Origin: Novimethylophilus kurashikiensis
GTDB taxonomy: Bacteria > Pseudomonadota > Gammaproteobacteria > Burkholderiales > Methylophilaceae
Length of the DNA stretch: 64,000 nucleotides
Reading direction: 5' to 3'
NCBI RefSeq assembly: GCF_003112435.1
Contig: NZ_BDOQ01000003.1
Coordinates: 248,001-312,000 of the forward strand
The notes under the pieces were generated by a model that worked only from the letters and a program-made list of their open reading frames with translations, had not been told where the DNA came from and made no database searches. Shown here one piece after another: positions 9,543 to 19,669 of the stretch. Made by a program: the position numbers and the translations under genes. The stretch's first letter is position 1. Every line of letters starts with the position of its first letter.

Positions 9543-10098
9543 CGTCTACCAGTTCGCAAAGTATGTGGCCGATCAGAATATGCGCTTCCTGGATACGTGC
9601 CGTAACCTTCGAGGGTGCGGCCAGCGTCATGTCGCACAGCTCGCCCAGTTTGCCCTTGCCTTCGCCTGTCCAACCCACGGTTGTCGCGCCAATGGCTTTT
9701 GCGGCTTCGATTGCACGCAGCACATTAGGACTGTTGCCGGAAGTAGAGATGCCGACCACGAGGTCTTTCTCGGTACACAAGGCCTCGATCTGGCGAGCGA
9801 AGACATAGTCGTAGCCGTAGTCGTTACCGACAGAGGTGAGAATGGAGGTATCTGTGGTCAGCGCGATGGAAGGTAATCCGCGCCGTTCTTTCACATAGCG
9901 ACCAACGAATTCCGCGGCCATGTGCTGGCTATCGGCTGCGCTTCCGCCGTTGCCCATCCAGAGAATTTTTCCGCCCCGCTCCAAGGTTTCCATCATCATT
10001 TTGGCAAGGCGCTCGATCTCGGGAACGAGCGCGTCCAATTGGGCGATGGTGTCGCGGTGAGCGCTGATGGCGCTGCGTATGGTGTCAGCAATAAGCAT
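9523..10098 (-). CDS. gmhA: Sedoheptulose 7-phosphate isomerase (SIS domain)
   Basis: First step of ADP-heptose synthesis: sedoheptulose 7-phosphate to D-glycero-D-manno-heptose 7-phosphate. A 191-residue SIS-fold protein with the phosphate-binding LWMGNGGSAADSQHMAAEF and GISTSGNSPNVLRAIEAA. DiaA, a DnaA-binding protein, is a close relative and cannot be excluded by sequence alone, but placement between hldD and hldE favours GmhA. It overlaps both neighbours. Confidence 0.9.
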   Translation of the reverse strand: MLIADTIRSAISAHRDTIAQLDALVPEIERLAKMMMETLERGGKILWMGNGGSAADSQHMAAEFVGRYVKERRGLPSIALTTDTSILTSVGNDYGYDYVFARQIEALCTEKDLVVGISTSGNSPNVLRAIEAAKAIGATTVGWTGEGKGKLGELCDMTLAAPSKVTARIQEAHILIGHILCELVDDANTPD

Positions 10099-11059
10099 CG
10101 GCTTGCATCAGGTAGTTTTGAACGTAATCGCGAACGCCGTCTTCCAGCGTTCGGAAAGGCTTGTCGTAGCCGGCGGCACGCAATTTGGTCATGTTGGCCT
10201 GGGTGTAGTACTGGTACTTGCCCTTGAGATCGTCCGGCATGTCGATCCATGTGATCGAGGGCTCGCGGCTCATGCTAGTCATAACCGCAGTGGCCAAATC
10301 CTTGAACGCACGAGCCTCGCCCGTACCGACGTTGAAAATGCCGGATTGATCAGGGTGCTTGAGGAAGAAAGTGACGACCTCCGCCACATCCTTCACATAA
10401 ACGAAATCGCGCAGCTGCATGCCGTCTTGCACTTCAGGCCGGTCACTCTTGAACAATTTGACGGTACCGGTATCGCGGAATTGATTGAAGCTGTGGAACG
10501 CCACACTGGCCATGCGTTCCTTGTGATATTCGTTGGGACCGTAGACGTTAAAGAACTTGAATCCGCACCACTGCGGCGGCACGGCGGCGCCCGTTTTGAC
10601 TTGCCGCAACGCCCATTGGTCGAACAGATACTTGGAATATCCGTAGCCATTGAGCGGACGCAAGGTCTCCATCGTATCGTCGTACCCCTGCTCACCGCCG
10701 CCGTAGGTTGCAGCCGAACTGGCGTAGAGGAAAGGCACGTCGTTTTGCGCACACCAGTTCCACAGTTGCTGGCTGTAACGGAAGTTGTCCTGCACCAGCA
10801 GGTTGAAATCGCGCTCGGTGGTCGCGCTGATGGCCCCCATATGGATGATCGCTGTCACCTTGCCGCGATTCTGCGCAAGCCACCCTGGCAACTCGTCCTT
10901 GTCCAGATAATCCGCGTAGCGCCGATGGCAAAGGTTTTGCCATTGTTCGGGATGCTTGCAGCGATCCACGATCACGAGGTCATCTCGCCCTTCTTGGGTG
11001 TTGAGATGCCAGGCGATCATGCTGCCTATCATGCCGGCGCCGCCAGTAATTACGATCAT
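10085..11059 (-). CDS. hldD: ADP-L-glycero-D-manno-heptose 6-epimerase
   Basis: Epimerises ADP-D,D-heptose to ADP-L,D-heptose, the WaaC/WaaF donor. A 324-residue extended short-chain dehydrogenase with the N-terminal NADP motif TGGAGMIGSMIAWHL, an YASSAATYG segment, and the YGYSKYLFDQW catalytic Tyr-Lys pair. It is the promoter-proximal gene of the heptose operon; the 54 bp between it and the next gene upstream hold no other clear element. Confidence 0.94.
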   Translation of the reverse strand: MIVITGGAGMIGSMIAWHLNTQEGRDDLVIVDRCKHPEQWQNLCHRRYADYLDKDELPGWLAQNRGKVTAIIHMGAISATTERDFNLLVQDNFRYSQQLWNWCAQNDVPFLYASSAATYGGGEQGYDDTMETLRPLNGYGYSKYLFDQWALRQVKTGAAVPPQWCGFKFFNVYGPNEYHKERMASVAFHSFNQFRDTGTVKLFKSDRPEVQDGMQLRDFVYVKDVAEVVTFFLKHPDQSGIFNVGTGEARAFKDLATAVMTSMSREPSITWIDMPDDLKGKYQYYTQANMTKLRAAGYDKPFRTLEDGVRDYVQNYLMQADAYC

Positions 11060-11113
11060 GTCGTTCAGAGGGTTAATGCGAAAACGCTAGTATAGCAAGA
11101 ACGCAACGCCGAC

Positions 11114-12514
11114 TTACTTGCAAAGGGCTCCGCTGCCGTAAATCGCGGCGCTATGGCCTTGTTTAAGATACGGCGAAAATTCGGCCAATTTGCATAGATT
11201 CAAACTCGGAACAAGCGATTTTTCTTCGACGAACAATAAAAAGCGCTCGCCTGCGCTCGCCTTCTGGGCAATATCGACAGCTTCCAGTACCGGCATAGGC
11301 TGACCGCGGTAATACACCGCCCGCGGATCAACCTCGTGCAAGGCATAAACGGGTACCTGCGGGTATTGAACAAAGGTCTTGGCAATTTGTGGCAGTGCTT
11401 GGTAGCGATGCTTGAACACCTTGGCCTCCCCGACTGCGTAAAACACGAAAAATGCCGCGACTAAGACTGCACATCCGCCCACAGCCCAGCGCTGCTTTTG
11501 GGAGCTCAGCTTCAGGTAAACCTCACTCGCCAGCAGAGCGAATAAAATCGCCCATGCAGGGTATGACGGGAGAAGGTATTTGGCGTGCTTGTTTGCCATC
11601 AGTGAAAACAGCACCAGCGGTATCACGGCGGCGATCAACATGAAGCCGCTTTTAGGTGAGTCCAGCCACCGCCTAGTATTCTTGGTCGGATTCAGCAACA
11701 CAAGTAGGCACCATGGCAGAAAATCGGCGATGAGCCAAAGCGGATATTGGTACAGCGGATCGGCCTGGGCGCGTTCGATTTTACCGGCCATATCGGTTTC
11801 CACGATATGACCCCAGATATCCCACCCCAACTTGAGCGAAACCGCCAGATACCAGGGCAAGGCGATCAGCAGGGCGATCAGCCAGCCGCGCCAGTGTGTT
11901 AGGCATTCCATCGCTTGCGGCACGCGATAACGCCACCAGAACACCAACATCAATGGAACATAAAACAGCAAGGCCACCGGCCCCTTGGTCAACAAGGCCA
12001 GACCGATAAATATAAAGGCCAGATTCAGCCATTTCCTGTCATGGCTGCCGAAGATGTATTCGAACGCCGACAGTATGCTGGCGAAACAGCACGAGGCCAG
12101 CAGCATCTCGATCTCTGCACGGCGGGCAAACGTGGTAAAACCGGCACTGGTGATGAGCACGACGACTGTCGTTACGGCAGCGGCAAGCCCGAAATGGCGG
12201 CGCACGACGAAAAAGGAAAACCAGGTGACTCCCAACGCGGCCAAGGCGGACGGCAGGCGCACCGCCCACTCCGAGGCGTTTCCGATCACTACCGCGGGAA
12301 TCGCCGCCAGCCAATACAGCAACGGCGGCTTGCTGATGTACAAATGATGGTTGAGCGTGGGGATGAGCCAATCGCCGGAAGCGAGCATTTCCTGCACGGG
12401 AACGCCGCGCCTGGCTTCGTTAAACGAGAGCAGGGGAATGCTGCCCAATCCCCAGAAATAAATCCCCAGCGTGGCAATTGCCAACGCCCAAAGCCATCGT
12501 TGTTGTTTAAGCAT
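11114..12514 (-). CDS. ArnT-like membrane glycosyltransferase (GT83)
   Basis: A 466-residue polytopic inner-membrane protein with the GT83 periplasmic loop LLSFNEARRGVPVQEM and FISKPPLLYWLAA-type region (here YISKPPLLYWL), which carries the catalytic acidic residue in ArnT. Members transfer 4-amino-4-deoxy-arabinose or other sugars from undecaprenyl phosphate to lipid A or glycans. No arn biosynthesis genes are in the window, so the sugar is unknown. It stands alone between hldD and hemH. Confidence 0.8.
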   Translation of the reverse strand: MLKQQRWLWALAIATLGIYFWGLGSIPLLSFNEARRGVPVQEMLASGDWLIPTLNHHLYISKPPLLYWLAAIPAVVIGNASEWAVRLPSALAALGVTWFSFFVVRRHFGLAAAVTTVVVLITSAGFTTFARRAEIEMLLASCCFASILSAFEYIFGSHDRKWLNLAFIFIGLALLTKGPVALLFYVPLMLVFWWRYRVPQAMECLTHWRGWLIALLIALPWYLAVSLKLGWDIWGHIVETDMAGKIERAQADPLYQYPLWLIADFLPWCLLVLLNPTKNTRRWLDSPKSGFMLIAAVIPLVLFSLMANKHAKYLLPSYPAWAILFALLASEVYLKLSSQKQRWAVGGCAVLVAAFFVFYAVGEAKVFKHRYQALPQIAKTFVQYPQVPVYALHEVDPRAVYYRGQPMPVLEAVDIAQKASAGERFLLFVEEKSLVPSLNLCKLAEFSPYLKQGHSAAIYGSGALCK

Positions 12515-12531
12515 GACCGCTTAGTTTCTGA

Positions 12532-13632
12532 TTAATTTTTAGCGCCCATCGCCAGAGCACGCAATCGCGACTGTTCCAGTTCGGCGGCATCAGGCACACG
12601 CTCCGGCTCGACCCAGCCTTGAAGATGGGGCTTCACGATCTCAACCATGGCCTGGATCCATTCCTCGCGTTCGTTCAAGGCGGGAATGTAGTGGTACTCG
12701 CTGCCTCCCGCAGCCAGAAACGTGGCCTTGCCTTCCATGGCGATTTCTTCCAGCGTTTCCAGGCAGTCGCTGGAGAAACCGGGGCAAATCACGTCGACGC
12801 GCTTCACCCGCTGCTTGCCTAGGTCTTCCAACGTCGGTGCGAAATAAGGTTTGAGCCACTCCGCGCGGCCGAAACGGGACTGGAAGCACACCATGTACTG
12901 CTGCGCATTCAATCCCAGCGCTTCGGCAAGTAGGCGGCCGGTCTTGTGGCAGAAGCAATGATAAGGGTCGCCGAGGTCGAGGCTGCGGCGCGGTATACCA
13001 TGGAAGCTCATGATGAGCTTCTCCGGCTTGCCGTGCACCATCCAGTACTTGCGCACGCTGTCGGCCAGCGCAGCGATATAAGCCGGATGGTCGTGATACT
13101 GCTTGATGGTACGCAGCTCGGGCAGGTTGCGAGTCTTGAGCAAGCTCTTGAACACGGCATCGAAAGCAGAAGCCGTGCTGCTGGCCGCATATTGCGGAAA
13201 CAGCGGAAACACTAGGATACGATCGCAGCCCTGCTCGCGCAGCTTGGCGATAGCGGAAGCGACCGACGGATTGCCGTAGCTCATGCCCAACTCCACCGGG
13301 AGCGCCTGCCCAAGGGCGTTGCCCAAATACCCCTGCAGCAGCTTGGCCTGGCGCTGGGCATGCACCATGAGCGGAGAACCGTCGCTGGTCCAGATTTGCG
13401 CATACTTCTCCGCTGACTTTTGCGGACGGAAAGGCAGGATGAAAGCGTTCAGGATTACCCACCATACGGCCTTTGGGATTTCCACCACGCGCGGGTCGCT
13501 GAGAAACTGCTTGAGATAACGGCGCAAAGCAGGAGCCGTAGGCTCATCAGGCGTACCGAGGTTGAGCAGGAGAATACCGACGCGCGATTTGCTACCGTGC
13601 GCAAAAGACGGTTCGGGCAGAAAATTAGCCAT
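12532..13632 (-). CDS. hemH: Ferrochelatase
   Basis: Inserts Fe(II) into protoporphyrin IX, the last step of haem synthesis. The 366-residue protein has [19 protein letters not shown] at the N-terminus, the active-site histidine in [17 protein letters not shown], and the glutamate motif [16 protein letters not shown]. It lies 3 bp from hrcA and is probably co-transcribed. Haem supply matters here because the island encodes a haem monooxygenase and two globins, although this gene is a normal housekeeping locus. Confidence 0.95.
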   Translation of the reverse strand: MANFLPEPSFAHGSKSRVGILLLNLGTPDEPTAPALRRYLKQFLSDPRVVEIPKAVWWVILNAFILPFRPQKSAEKYAQIWTSDGSPLMVHAQRQAKLLQGYLGNALGQALPVELGMSYGNPSVASAIAKLREQGCDRILVFPLFPQYAASSTASAFDAVFKSLLKTRNLPELRTIKQYHDHPAYIAALADSVRKYWMVHGKPEKLIMSFHGIPRRSLDLGDPYHCFCHKTGRLLAEALGLNAQQYMVCFQSRFGRAEWLKPYFAPTLEDLGKQRVKRVDVICPGFSSDCLETLEEIAMEGKATFLAAGGSEYHYIPALNEREEWIQAMVEIVKPHLQGWVEPERVPDAAELEQSRLRALAMGAKN

Positions 13633-13635
13633 GGG

Positions 13636-14658
13636 TTAGTGTGAAGACAATGCGTTGGAAAGCAGTTTGGCAGTGATATCCACGATGGGAATCACGCGTT
13701 CATAGGCCATACGGGTCGGGCCAATCACGCCCAGCGTGCCGACCACATCGCCATCAACCTCGTACGGTGCCGTGACCATGCTGCACTCGTCCAGCGGCGA
13801 ATAACCCGATTCGCCCCCGATGAAAATCTGCACCCCCTCGGCGCATTGGCTGTTGTCGAGCAGTTGCAGCAGCGAGGTTCGGTTCTCAAACGCCTCGAAC
13901 AGCTTGCGAAGCGAAGTGACGTTGGACGACAGATCGGCCACGTTGAGCAGCCTGCTCTCGCCCGCCAGTACCAAGCCATCGTCATCGCTCTTGCCTTGAT
14001 CGCTGGCTTCCAGCGCCGCAGTCATGAGACGCGTGATGTCGGAACGCATCTGCTGCAGCTCGGCATGGATTTTCTGGCGCACTTCGTCGAAGGTCTGGCC
14101 GGAGAAATGCTGGTTGAAGAAATTGGCAGCCTGGGTGAGCTCGGACGCGTTGAACGGCCGCTCGGTGGTGATGATGCGATTTTGCACATTGCCGTCCGCC
14201 GCCACGATGATGAGCAAGATGCGCTTCTCGGAAAGCGGCACGAATTCGAGTTGGCGGAAAGCCACGCCCTTGCGCTTGGGGATCATCACCACACCGGCGA
14301 ACTTGCTCAACTCGGACAGCATCTTGGCGGCCGAGCCGATCAGCTCCTGGGGATCGGGCGATTGCAAGCGGTCTTCGAGTTGCCTGATTTCCGTCGACCC
14401 CAACGGCTTGACCGTCAGCAGCGTGTCGACAAACAGCCGATACCCGCGCGGCGTTGGAATGCGGCCGGCCGAGGTATGCGGGCTGGCGATAAAGCCCATG
14501 CCCTCGAGGTCGGCCATCATGTTGCGGATACTGGCCGGGCTCAGCTCCAACCCCGAGCACTGGGCCAGCGTACGCGAGCCGACAGGCTGGCCTTCACTGA
14601 TGTAGTGTTCGACCAGGGTCTTGAGGAGAATTTGTGCACGTTGATCCAGCATCATCAA
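13636..14658 (-). CDS. hrcA: Heat-inducible transcription repressor HrcA
   Basis: Represses groE/dnaK-type heat-shock operons by binding CIRCE elements. A 340-residue protein with an N-terminal winged helix ([52 protein letters not shown]) and a C-terminal GAF-like domain ending with [17 protein letters not shown]. Two in-frame ATGs (14658 and 14655) precede the leucine; the exact one is not settled. No perfect CIRCE element was found inside the window. Confidence 0.94.
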   Translation of the reverse strand: MMMLDQRAQILLKTLVEHYISEGQPVGSRTLAQCSGLELSPASIRNMMADLEGMGFIASPHTSAGRIPTPRGYRLFVDTLLTVKPLGSTEIRQLEDRLQSPDPQELIGSAAKMLSELSKFAGVVMIPKRKGVAFRQLEFVPLSEKRILLIIVAADGNVQNRIITTERPFNASELTQAANFFNQHFSGQTFDEVRQKIHAELQQMRSDITRLMTAALEASDQGKSDDDGLVLAGESRLLNVADLSSNVTSLRKLFEAFENRTSLLQLLDNSQCAEGVQIFIGGESGYSPLDECSMVTAPYEVDGDVVGTLGVIGPTRMAYERVIPIVDITAKLLSNALSSH

Positions 14659-14664
14659 ATCCTA

Positions 14665-16566
14665 TCAGGGATTCGCCTTCTTTTTATAGCGTCCCAGTTC
14701 TTTCATCATGGCAAGCAGCTTGCCCTGCTTTTGCTCGAACACCTTGTCGGCTTCCGCGCCTTCCAACGGCTTATCATGCACATCCGTAACATGGCGCCCT
14801 GAAGTTTGCACGCCGATAGGCAGCGTGATCTTGGCCGTATCGTCGATATATCCCACATCGGTCCAGGCAGTGATGATCACATGATCACGCTTTTGCGGCG
14901 AGAGGAGGCTGATACCCACCGAATAATCCTCCACCGGATTGGTCACACCCAGCATCGGCATGATGGTGGGAATGATATCCAGATGACTGGTCATCTTGTC
15001 GTGTACGCCCGGCACCATGCCCGGCACCCATAAGACCATGGGGGTGCGAACCTGCGGGTCCGAGATCGTCGAGTTATGGCCCCAATATCCGGCCTCCATG
15101 AACTCCTCACCGTGGTCGCCGGTGACAATGACAATGGTGTTATCCAGCAAGTTGTTTTGCTTGAGGTAATCGAATACCCGCGCAAATTGGCTATCGAGGT
15201 GGTGCACCGCGTTGATATAGCGGTTCTTGATCGGAACAATGTCGTTCCGCAGTTGCTCCTTGCTCAAAGTCGCATAATTGATGTCGTCACGGTAAGGCGT
15301 ACGGATGACGCTTTCCGGAGGAAAGTAATAGCGCGCATGCGGCGACTCGAAGAACATGAAAGTGAAGAACGGCCGCTTGGGATCGCGCTGGTCGATGAAC
15401 TTGAGCAGATTGCCGACATTCTCCCGGTCACGCTGCCATCCGGCCCCGCTCTCAAGCGTATGCAATTCGGAAGCCGGCACCTTGCTGAAAATCGTCTTGT
15501 CGAATTCGGGATAAGAGAATTTGGCGCTGGTATAGAGCGACATTTGATAATTCTGCTTTTGCAGGACATCGATGATGGGCGCGCCACGATTCAACTCAAA
15601 GAACGATTCCCAATAATTACCGGGGATGCCCGTAAACATGGTGAAAATGCCGTTACGCGTGCCGTTACCGCCGCTGAAATGATGGGTGAAGCGCTGACCG
15701 TGCTGAGCGAAATCCCAGGTCGCGGGCATGATTTCCTGGTCCAACATGTCGGCACGCAATGATTCCGACACCAGCCACACGATGTTCAACGGCTTTGCAG
15801 GCTGCTTGAAATCGAGTGGATGCAAGGGATAGTTCAGGCTGCTTGCGCCCTCATCCTTGACCGAAAGGTTGGCCTGCTTGGCGTTGACCTTGAAGCCCAG
15901 CGTTTTAAAAAGGCTGCGAGCAGTGACTCCCACGTAATAAGGTATGCCTTCGCTATAGGCCAGGATGCGAGAATCGCCCAAAGCGCTGGAATATGCATAC
16001 GTAGCGCGATCGGCACAAGATGAGACCAGGAACAAAGCAACTACAGGCACCAGCCACTTGCCCTTCCCGCTTAGATTGCCCCGATCGCTTAATTTTTTCG
16101 CCACAAACAAAAGCAAGGCATGCACTGCAACAAAACCCAGGGCGATCAGCGCAAAAGTCAGCGTGGTCGCGTTGCTGCCACCCAGCGATTCGATTCCGCC
16201 AGGAGTGACGATCAGGTTAACGACAAAACCATTGACGAACATGCCATACAAGGCATGCAATTTGGCATTGGCATAGAAAAAGAGGGTGGTAATAGCACCC
16301 AGAAAAATGGCAACCCCAGCTGTCCAGCGCCCTCCCCCGCTAAAGCGCGAAAAAAGCTTGTTGGCCAACCATGTCAGGAGAATGGCCGGTAGTAGATACT
16401 GGGTGTTGTAACTCAGGAAAGCATTTGCTAGAAAAAAGGTTGCTGCCGTCCCTTGCGTGCTGGCCGCGGAAAAACTGACGGTATCCCGAGTAATCCACAG
16501 CAGGATCAGATAGACGAAAAGAAAATACCAGCCGTACGTTTGCTGCTTCGAGGAACCTGCTGACAT
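14665..16566 (-). CDS. Sulfatase-fold inner-membrane protein, YejM/PbgA-like
   Basis: A 633-residue protein with about five N-terminal membrane segments (first ~200 residues, DUF3413-like) followed by a periplasmic alkaline-phosphatase/sulfatase domain. The domain contains LVSESLRADML, the nucleophile region GGNGTRNGIFTMF, FFESPHARYYFPP and the metal-binding VTGDHGEEF. YejM/PbgA relatives control LPS synthesis or transfer phospholipid-derived groups; phosphoethanolamine transferases are a more distant alternative. It sits between hrcA and the divergent nadK. Confidence 0.75.
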   Translation of the reverse strand: MSAGSSKQQTYGWYFLFVYLILLWITRDTVSFSAASTQGTAATFFLANAFLSYNTQYLLPAILLTWLANKLFSRFSGGGRWTAGVAIFLGAITTLFFYANAKLHALYGMFVNGFVVNLIVTPGGIESLGGSNATTLTFALIALGFVAVHALLLFVAKKLSDRGNLSGKGKWLVPVVALFLVSSCADRATYAYSSALGDSRILAYSEGIPYYVGVTARSLFKTLGFKVNAKQANLSVKDEGASSLNYPLHPLDFKQPAKPLNIVWLVSESLRADMLDQEIMPATWDFAQHGQRFTHHFSGGNGTRNGIFTMFTGIPGNYWESFFELNRGAPIIDVLQKQNYQMSLYTSAKFSYPEFDKTIFSKVPASELHTLESGAGWQRDRENVGNLLKFIDQRDPKRPFFTFMFFESPHARYYFPPESVIRTPYRDDINYATLSKEQLRNDIVPIKNRYINAVHHLDSQFARVFDYLKQNNLLDNTIVIVTGDHGEEFMEAGYWGHNSTISDPQVRTPMVLWVPGMVPGVHDKMTSHLDIIPTIMPMLGVTNPVEDYSVGISLLSPQKRDHVIITAWTDVGYIDDTAKITLPIGVQTSGRHVTDVHDKPLEGAEADKVFEQKQGKLLAMMKELGRYKKKANP

Positions 16567-16685
16567 ATAAGAGAAAAATCCTGCCCCGTTTAATTATCGT
16601 GCACTATAGATAGGGATTATACCGACAAGTTCCATCCCCCTCTCCCCAACTTTTTCGTGGCCTGCTTCTGTGGTTTAATGCAGCC

Positions 16686-17549
16686 ATGTCACATCCGTTC
16701 AAAGCCGTTACCCTGATTGGGAAATACATGGACCCGCGCATGCGGGAGTATGTCGAAGCCCTGGCCGTTTTGCTCAACCAACGCGGCATCAAAATCCATA
16801 TCGAAATGGTCACGGCCGAGAAGCTCGGCATTTCCGATATTCCCAGCGTCGCCATGGAGGGCGTAGGCAAGGTTTCCGACCTGGTGATCGTGCTCGGCGG
16901 CGACGGCACCATGCTCACTGCTGCGCGTGCATTGCTGGACGATCATGTGCCGCTCGTCGGCATCAATCGCGGCCGCTTCGGCTTCCTCACCGACATTTCC
17001 ACGGACGGCATGCTTCAGGCCGTCGGCAAGATTCTGGACGGCGAATACACGGTGGAACAACGCATCCTCTTGGGTGCCGATATCGTTCGCAACGGCAGGG
17101 TCTTGAGCAAAGGCCGTGCCCTCAACGACATCGTCGTCAGCAAGGGCGGGCAGGCGCGCCTCATCGAGCTGGAAGTCACCATCGACGGCCAGTACGTACA
17201 TCGCCAACGCTCCGATGGCCTCATCGTTTCGACGCCCACCGGGACTACGGCCTATGCTCTCTCGGCGGGAGGCCCGTTGTTGCACCCGACATTGGAAGCC
17301 ATCGCCCTGGTGCCGATCTGTCCGCACACCCTATCCAATCGCCCGTTCGCCATCAACAGCAACAGCACGGTCGAAATCACCCTGATGCGCGCCGACGATG
17401 CTCGGGTGCATTTCGACGGCCAATTGCATGCCGAGTTGAGCATGGGCGACAAAGTCATTATCAACCGGCTCAACAACACCATCCCGTTGCTGCATCCGCT
17501 CGGCCATAGTCACTACGAGTTGCTGCGCGAAAAGCTGCACTGGGGCTAA
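16686..17549 (+). CDS. nadK: NAD kinase
   Basis: Phosphorylates NAD to NADP. The 287-residue protein contains the diagnostic VLGGDGTMLTAAR, a second conserved block INRGRFGFLTDI, LNDIVVSKGG and STPTGTTAYALSAGGP. It is divergent from the sulfatase-fold gene, with a 119-bp intergenic region that must hold both promoters, and is followed 25 bp later by recN, the usual order in betaproteobacteria. Confidence 0.96.
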   Translation: MSHPFKAVTLIGKYMDPRMREYVEALAVLLNQRGIKIHIEMVTAEKLGISDIPSVAMEGVGKVSDLVIVLGGDGTMLTAARALLDDHVPLVGINRGRFGFLTDISTDGMLQAVGKILDGEYTVEQRILLGADIVRNGRVLSKGRALNDIVVSKGGQARLIELEVTIDGQYVHRQRSDGLIVSTPTGTTAYALSAGGPLLHPTLEAIALVPICPHTLSNRPFAINSNSTVEITLMRADDARVHFDGQLHAELSMGDKVIINRLNNTIPLLHPLGHSHYELLREKLHWG

Positions 17550-17574
17550 TTCCAGCAAACCAACACCAAACATC

Positions 17575-19230
17575 ATGCTGCGTTCCCTCTCCATTCGCGA
17601 CTTCGTGATCGTCGATCAGCTCGAGCTGGATTTTCCCTCCGGTTTTACCGTATTGACCGGCGAAACCGGGGCCGGCAAATCCATCCTCATCGATGCGCTG
17701 TCTTTGGCTTTGGGTGAACGCGGCGAATCCGGCATGGTGCGGCAAGGCTGCGAGCGCGCTGAGATTACCGCCGAATTCGATGTCTCCGAATTACCCAATT
17801 TGCAGGCCTGGTTGAGCGAACACGAGTTACTCGACGGAAACGCATGCCTATTGCGCCGCATCCTTTACACGGATGGGCGCTCCCGCGGCTTCATCAACGG
17901 TTCATCAGCCACCATGCAACAACTGCGGGAAGCCGGCGAATTTTTGGTCGACATCTACAGCCAACACGCGCACCACTCCCTACTGAAATCGGCCTCCCAG
18001 CGCGAATTGCTCAATGCCTACGGTAGTTTGCAAGCTTTGGCAGGTAAGGTCGCCGCCAGTTACAAGCAATGGCGCGAGTTGCACACGCGACGAGTCGAGA
18101 TGGAACGCAATGCAGCGGCTTATGCGGAAGAACTGGCTGAACTGCGCGACCAGACCCGCGAGTTAGCGCAATTAGGCCCTTCTGCCGAAGAGTGGGAGGC
18201 GCTGCAACAGGAACACAGCCGCCTCGCCCATGCCGCCAGTATCCTGACCGGCGGCGTGGAGTGCCGCGACATGCTGGCCGAAGGCGAGACCTCTGCCCTG
18301 CGCCAATTGCATTTCGTGCAGCACAAGCTGCGGGAATTGCTCGATTACGATCCGGCCTTGCAAGAAGCGCTGGACGCAATCGACCCCGCCGTCATCCAAC
18401 TGGAAGAATCTGACCGCTTCCTCAAGCGGTATCTCAATCGCTCCGATCTGGACCCGGAACGATTGAACGAGGTCGATAGCCGCATCCAGGCACTGCACGC
18501 CACAGCGCGCAAGCATCGCTGCCGCCCCGAAGAATTGGCTGAACTGCTGGAACGCTGGCAAGCACGGATGACCGAACTCGAAGGCGCCGGTTCCGACGGT
18601 GCGCTCGCTCAGCAGGAAACCGCCGCGCGCCAGGCGTATGAATCGCTGGCACAAGAACTCAGCCATGGGCGTGCCCAGGCGGCCGCCTCGCTGCAAGACA
18701 AGGTCAGCGCCGAGATGCAACGCCTTTCCCTCGCCGGCGGGCGCTTCGCCATTGCATTGACGGCGTTGGGAGAAGGCACCGCGCACGGGCTTGAGCAAAT
18801 CGAATTCCTGGTCGCAGGCCACGCGGGCGTAGAACCGCGCCCATTGAGCAAAGTCGCCTCCGGCGGCGAGCTTTCTCGTATCAGCCTCGCCATCCGCGTC
18901 GTTACGGCTCAACAGGGCGAAACGCCGACCATGATTTTTGACGAAGTGGACGTGGGTATCGGCGGCGGCGTGGCGGAAGTCGTCGGCCAGTTGCTCAGCA
19001 CCTTGGGCGAAAATCGCCAGGTGCTTGTCATCACGCACTTGCCGCAAGTCGCGGCACAAGGCCGTACCCATCTGCGCGTCAGCAAATCTACCCACGAGGG
19101 CCAAACATTGAGCACCATCCAGCCCCTGGATAATACCCACCGCACCGAAGAAATCGCCCGCATGCTGGGCGGCATGCAAATCACCGACACCACCCGTCAG
19201 CACGCCCGCGAGATGCTCGGCTTCGCCTGA
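17575..19230 (+). CDS. recN: DNA repair protein RecN
   Basis: SMC-like ATPase acting early in double-strand-break repair. Walker A is GETGAGKSILIDAL near residue 30, the ABC signature is KVASGGELSRISLAIRV, and Walker B is MIFDEVDVGIGG. The central ~300 residues are predicted coiled coil. Length (551) is normal. It ends just before a strong hairpin whose A/T polarity serves the opposite strand. Confidence 0.96.
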   Translation: MLRSLSIRDFVIVDQLELDFPSGFTVLTGETGAGKSILIDALSLALGERGESGMVRQGCERAEITAEFDVSELPNLQAWLSEHELLDGNACLLRRILYTDGRSRGFINGSSATMQQLREAGEFLVDIYSQHAHHSLLKSASQRELLNAYGSLQALAGKVAASYKQWRELHTRRVEMERNAAAYAEELAELRDQTRELAQLGPSAEEWEALQQEHSRLAHAASILTGGVECRDMLAEGETSALRQLHFVQHKLRELLDYDPALQEALDAIDPAVIQLEESDRFLKRYLNRSDLDPERLNEVDSRIQALHATARKHRCRPEELAELLERWQARMTELEGAGSDGALAQQETAARQAYESLAQELSHGRAQAAASLQDKVSAEMQRLSLAGGRFAIALTALGEGTAHGLEQIEFLVAGHAGVEPRPLSKVASGGELSRISLAIRVVTAQQGETPTMIFDEVDVGIGGGVAEVVGQLLSTLGENRQVLVITHLPQVAAQGRTHLRVSKSTHEGQTLSTIQPLDNTHRTEEIARMLGGMQITDTTRQHAREMLGFA

Positions 19231-19276
19231 GCTTTCTCGGGCACCGCAGTCAACTCGCCTTTAACTTCACTCGCTT

Positions 19277-19323
19277 AAAAAAAACCGGCAAGCGACGCCT
19301 CTATACAGGCGTCGCTTGCCGGT
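19277..19323 (-). terminator. Intrinsic terminator of the coq7 operon
   Basis: A perfect 17-bp stem (19284-19300 with 19307-19323, 6-nt loop) is followed on the minus strand by eight T. It sits just past the stop of the minus-strand gene at 19351. On the plus strand no T run follows, so recN is not clearly served by it. Confidence 0.93.
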
Positions 19324-19350
19324 TGGTGTGAATAATGCCGCAGCTAGGGC

Positions 19351-19668
19351 TTAGGCCAGGATCGCCTTTACCGTCAACGTCTCGTTCTTTTCAATCAGTT
19401 CGAACAGGCGGTCAATGTTGGGATGTTTGCCGCGATTTAACCTTGCATCATCCGTATGCTCGGCATACAACTCGCAGCCGAGCTTGGCGGCCTCAGGCGT
19501 GATGCTGCCGAATTGATTGGCAAGATGGAGATACAGGCGCAATGAGCCCTGGCTGCCCGCCTTGTTCTCGATGACGGCCGCAGTACTGCCCGTGGCGTCC
19601 AGCAACTCAAGGCGAGCCAGATGATCGATGGTAGGGAAGGTGTCGAGATTTTCCTTGAAGCTTGGCAT
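19351..19668 (-). CDS. Small conserved protein, DUF2322-like
   Basis: A 105-residue soluble protein that begins MPSFKENLDTFPTIDHLA and ends with an acidic/lysine-rich helix. It resembles, from memory, the DUF2322 family of betaproteobacterial proteins of unknown function. It is 1 bp downstream of coq7 and is the last gene before the terminator. No catalytic motif was recognised. Confidence 0.65.
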   Translation of the reverse strand: MPSFKENLDTFPTIDHLARLELLDATGSTAAVIENKAGSQGSLRLYLHLANQFGSITPEAAKLGCELYAEHTDDARLNRGKHPNIDRLFELIEKNETLTVKAILA

Positions 19669-19669
19669 T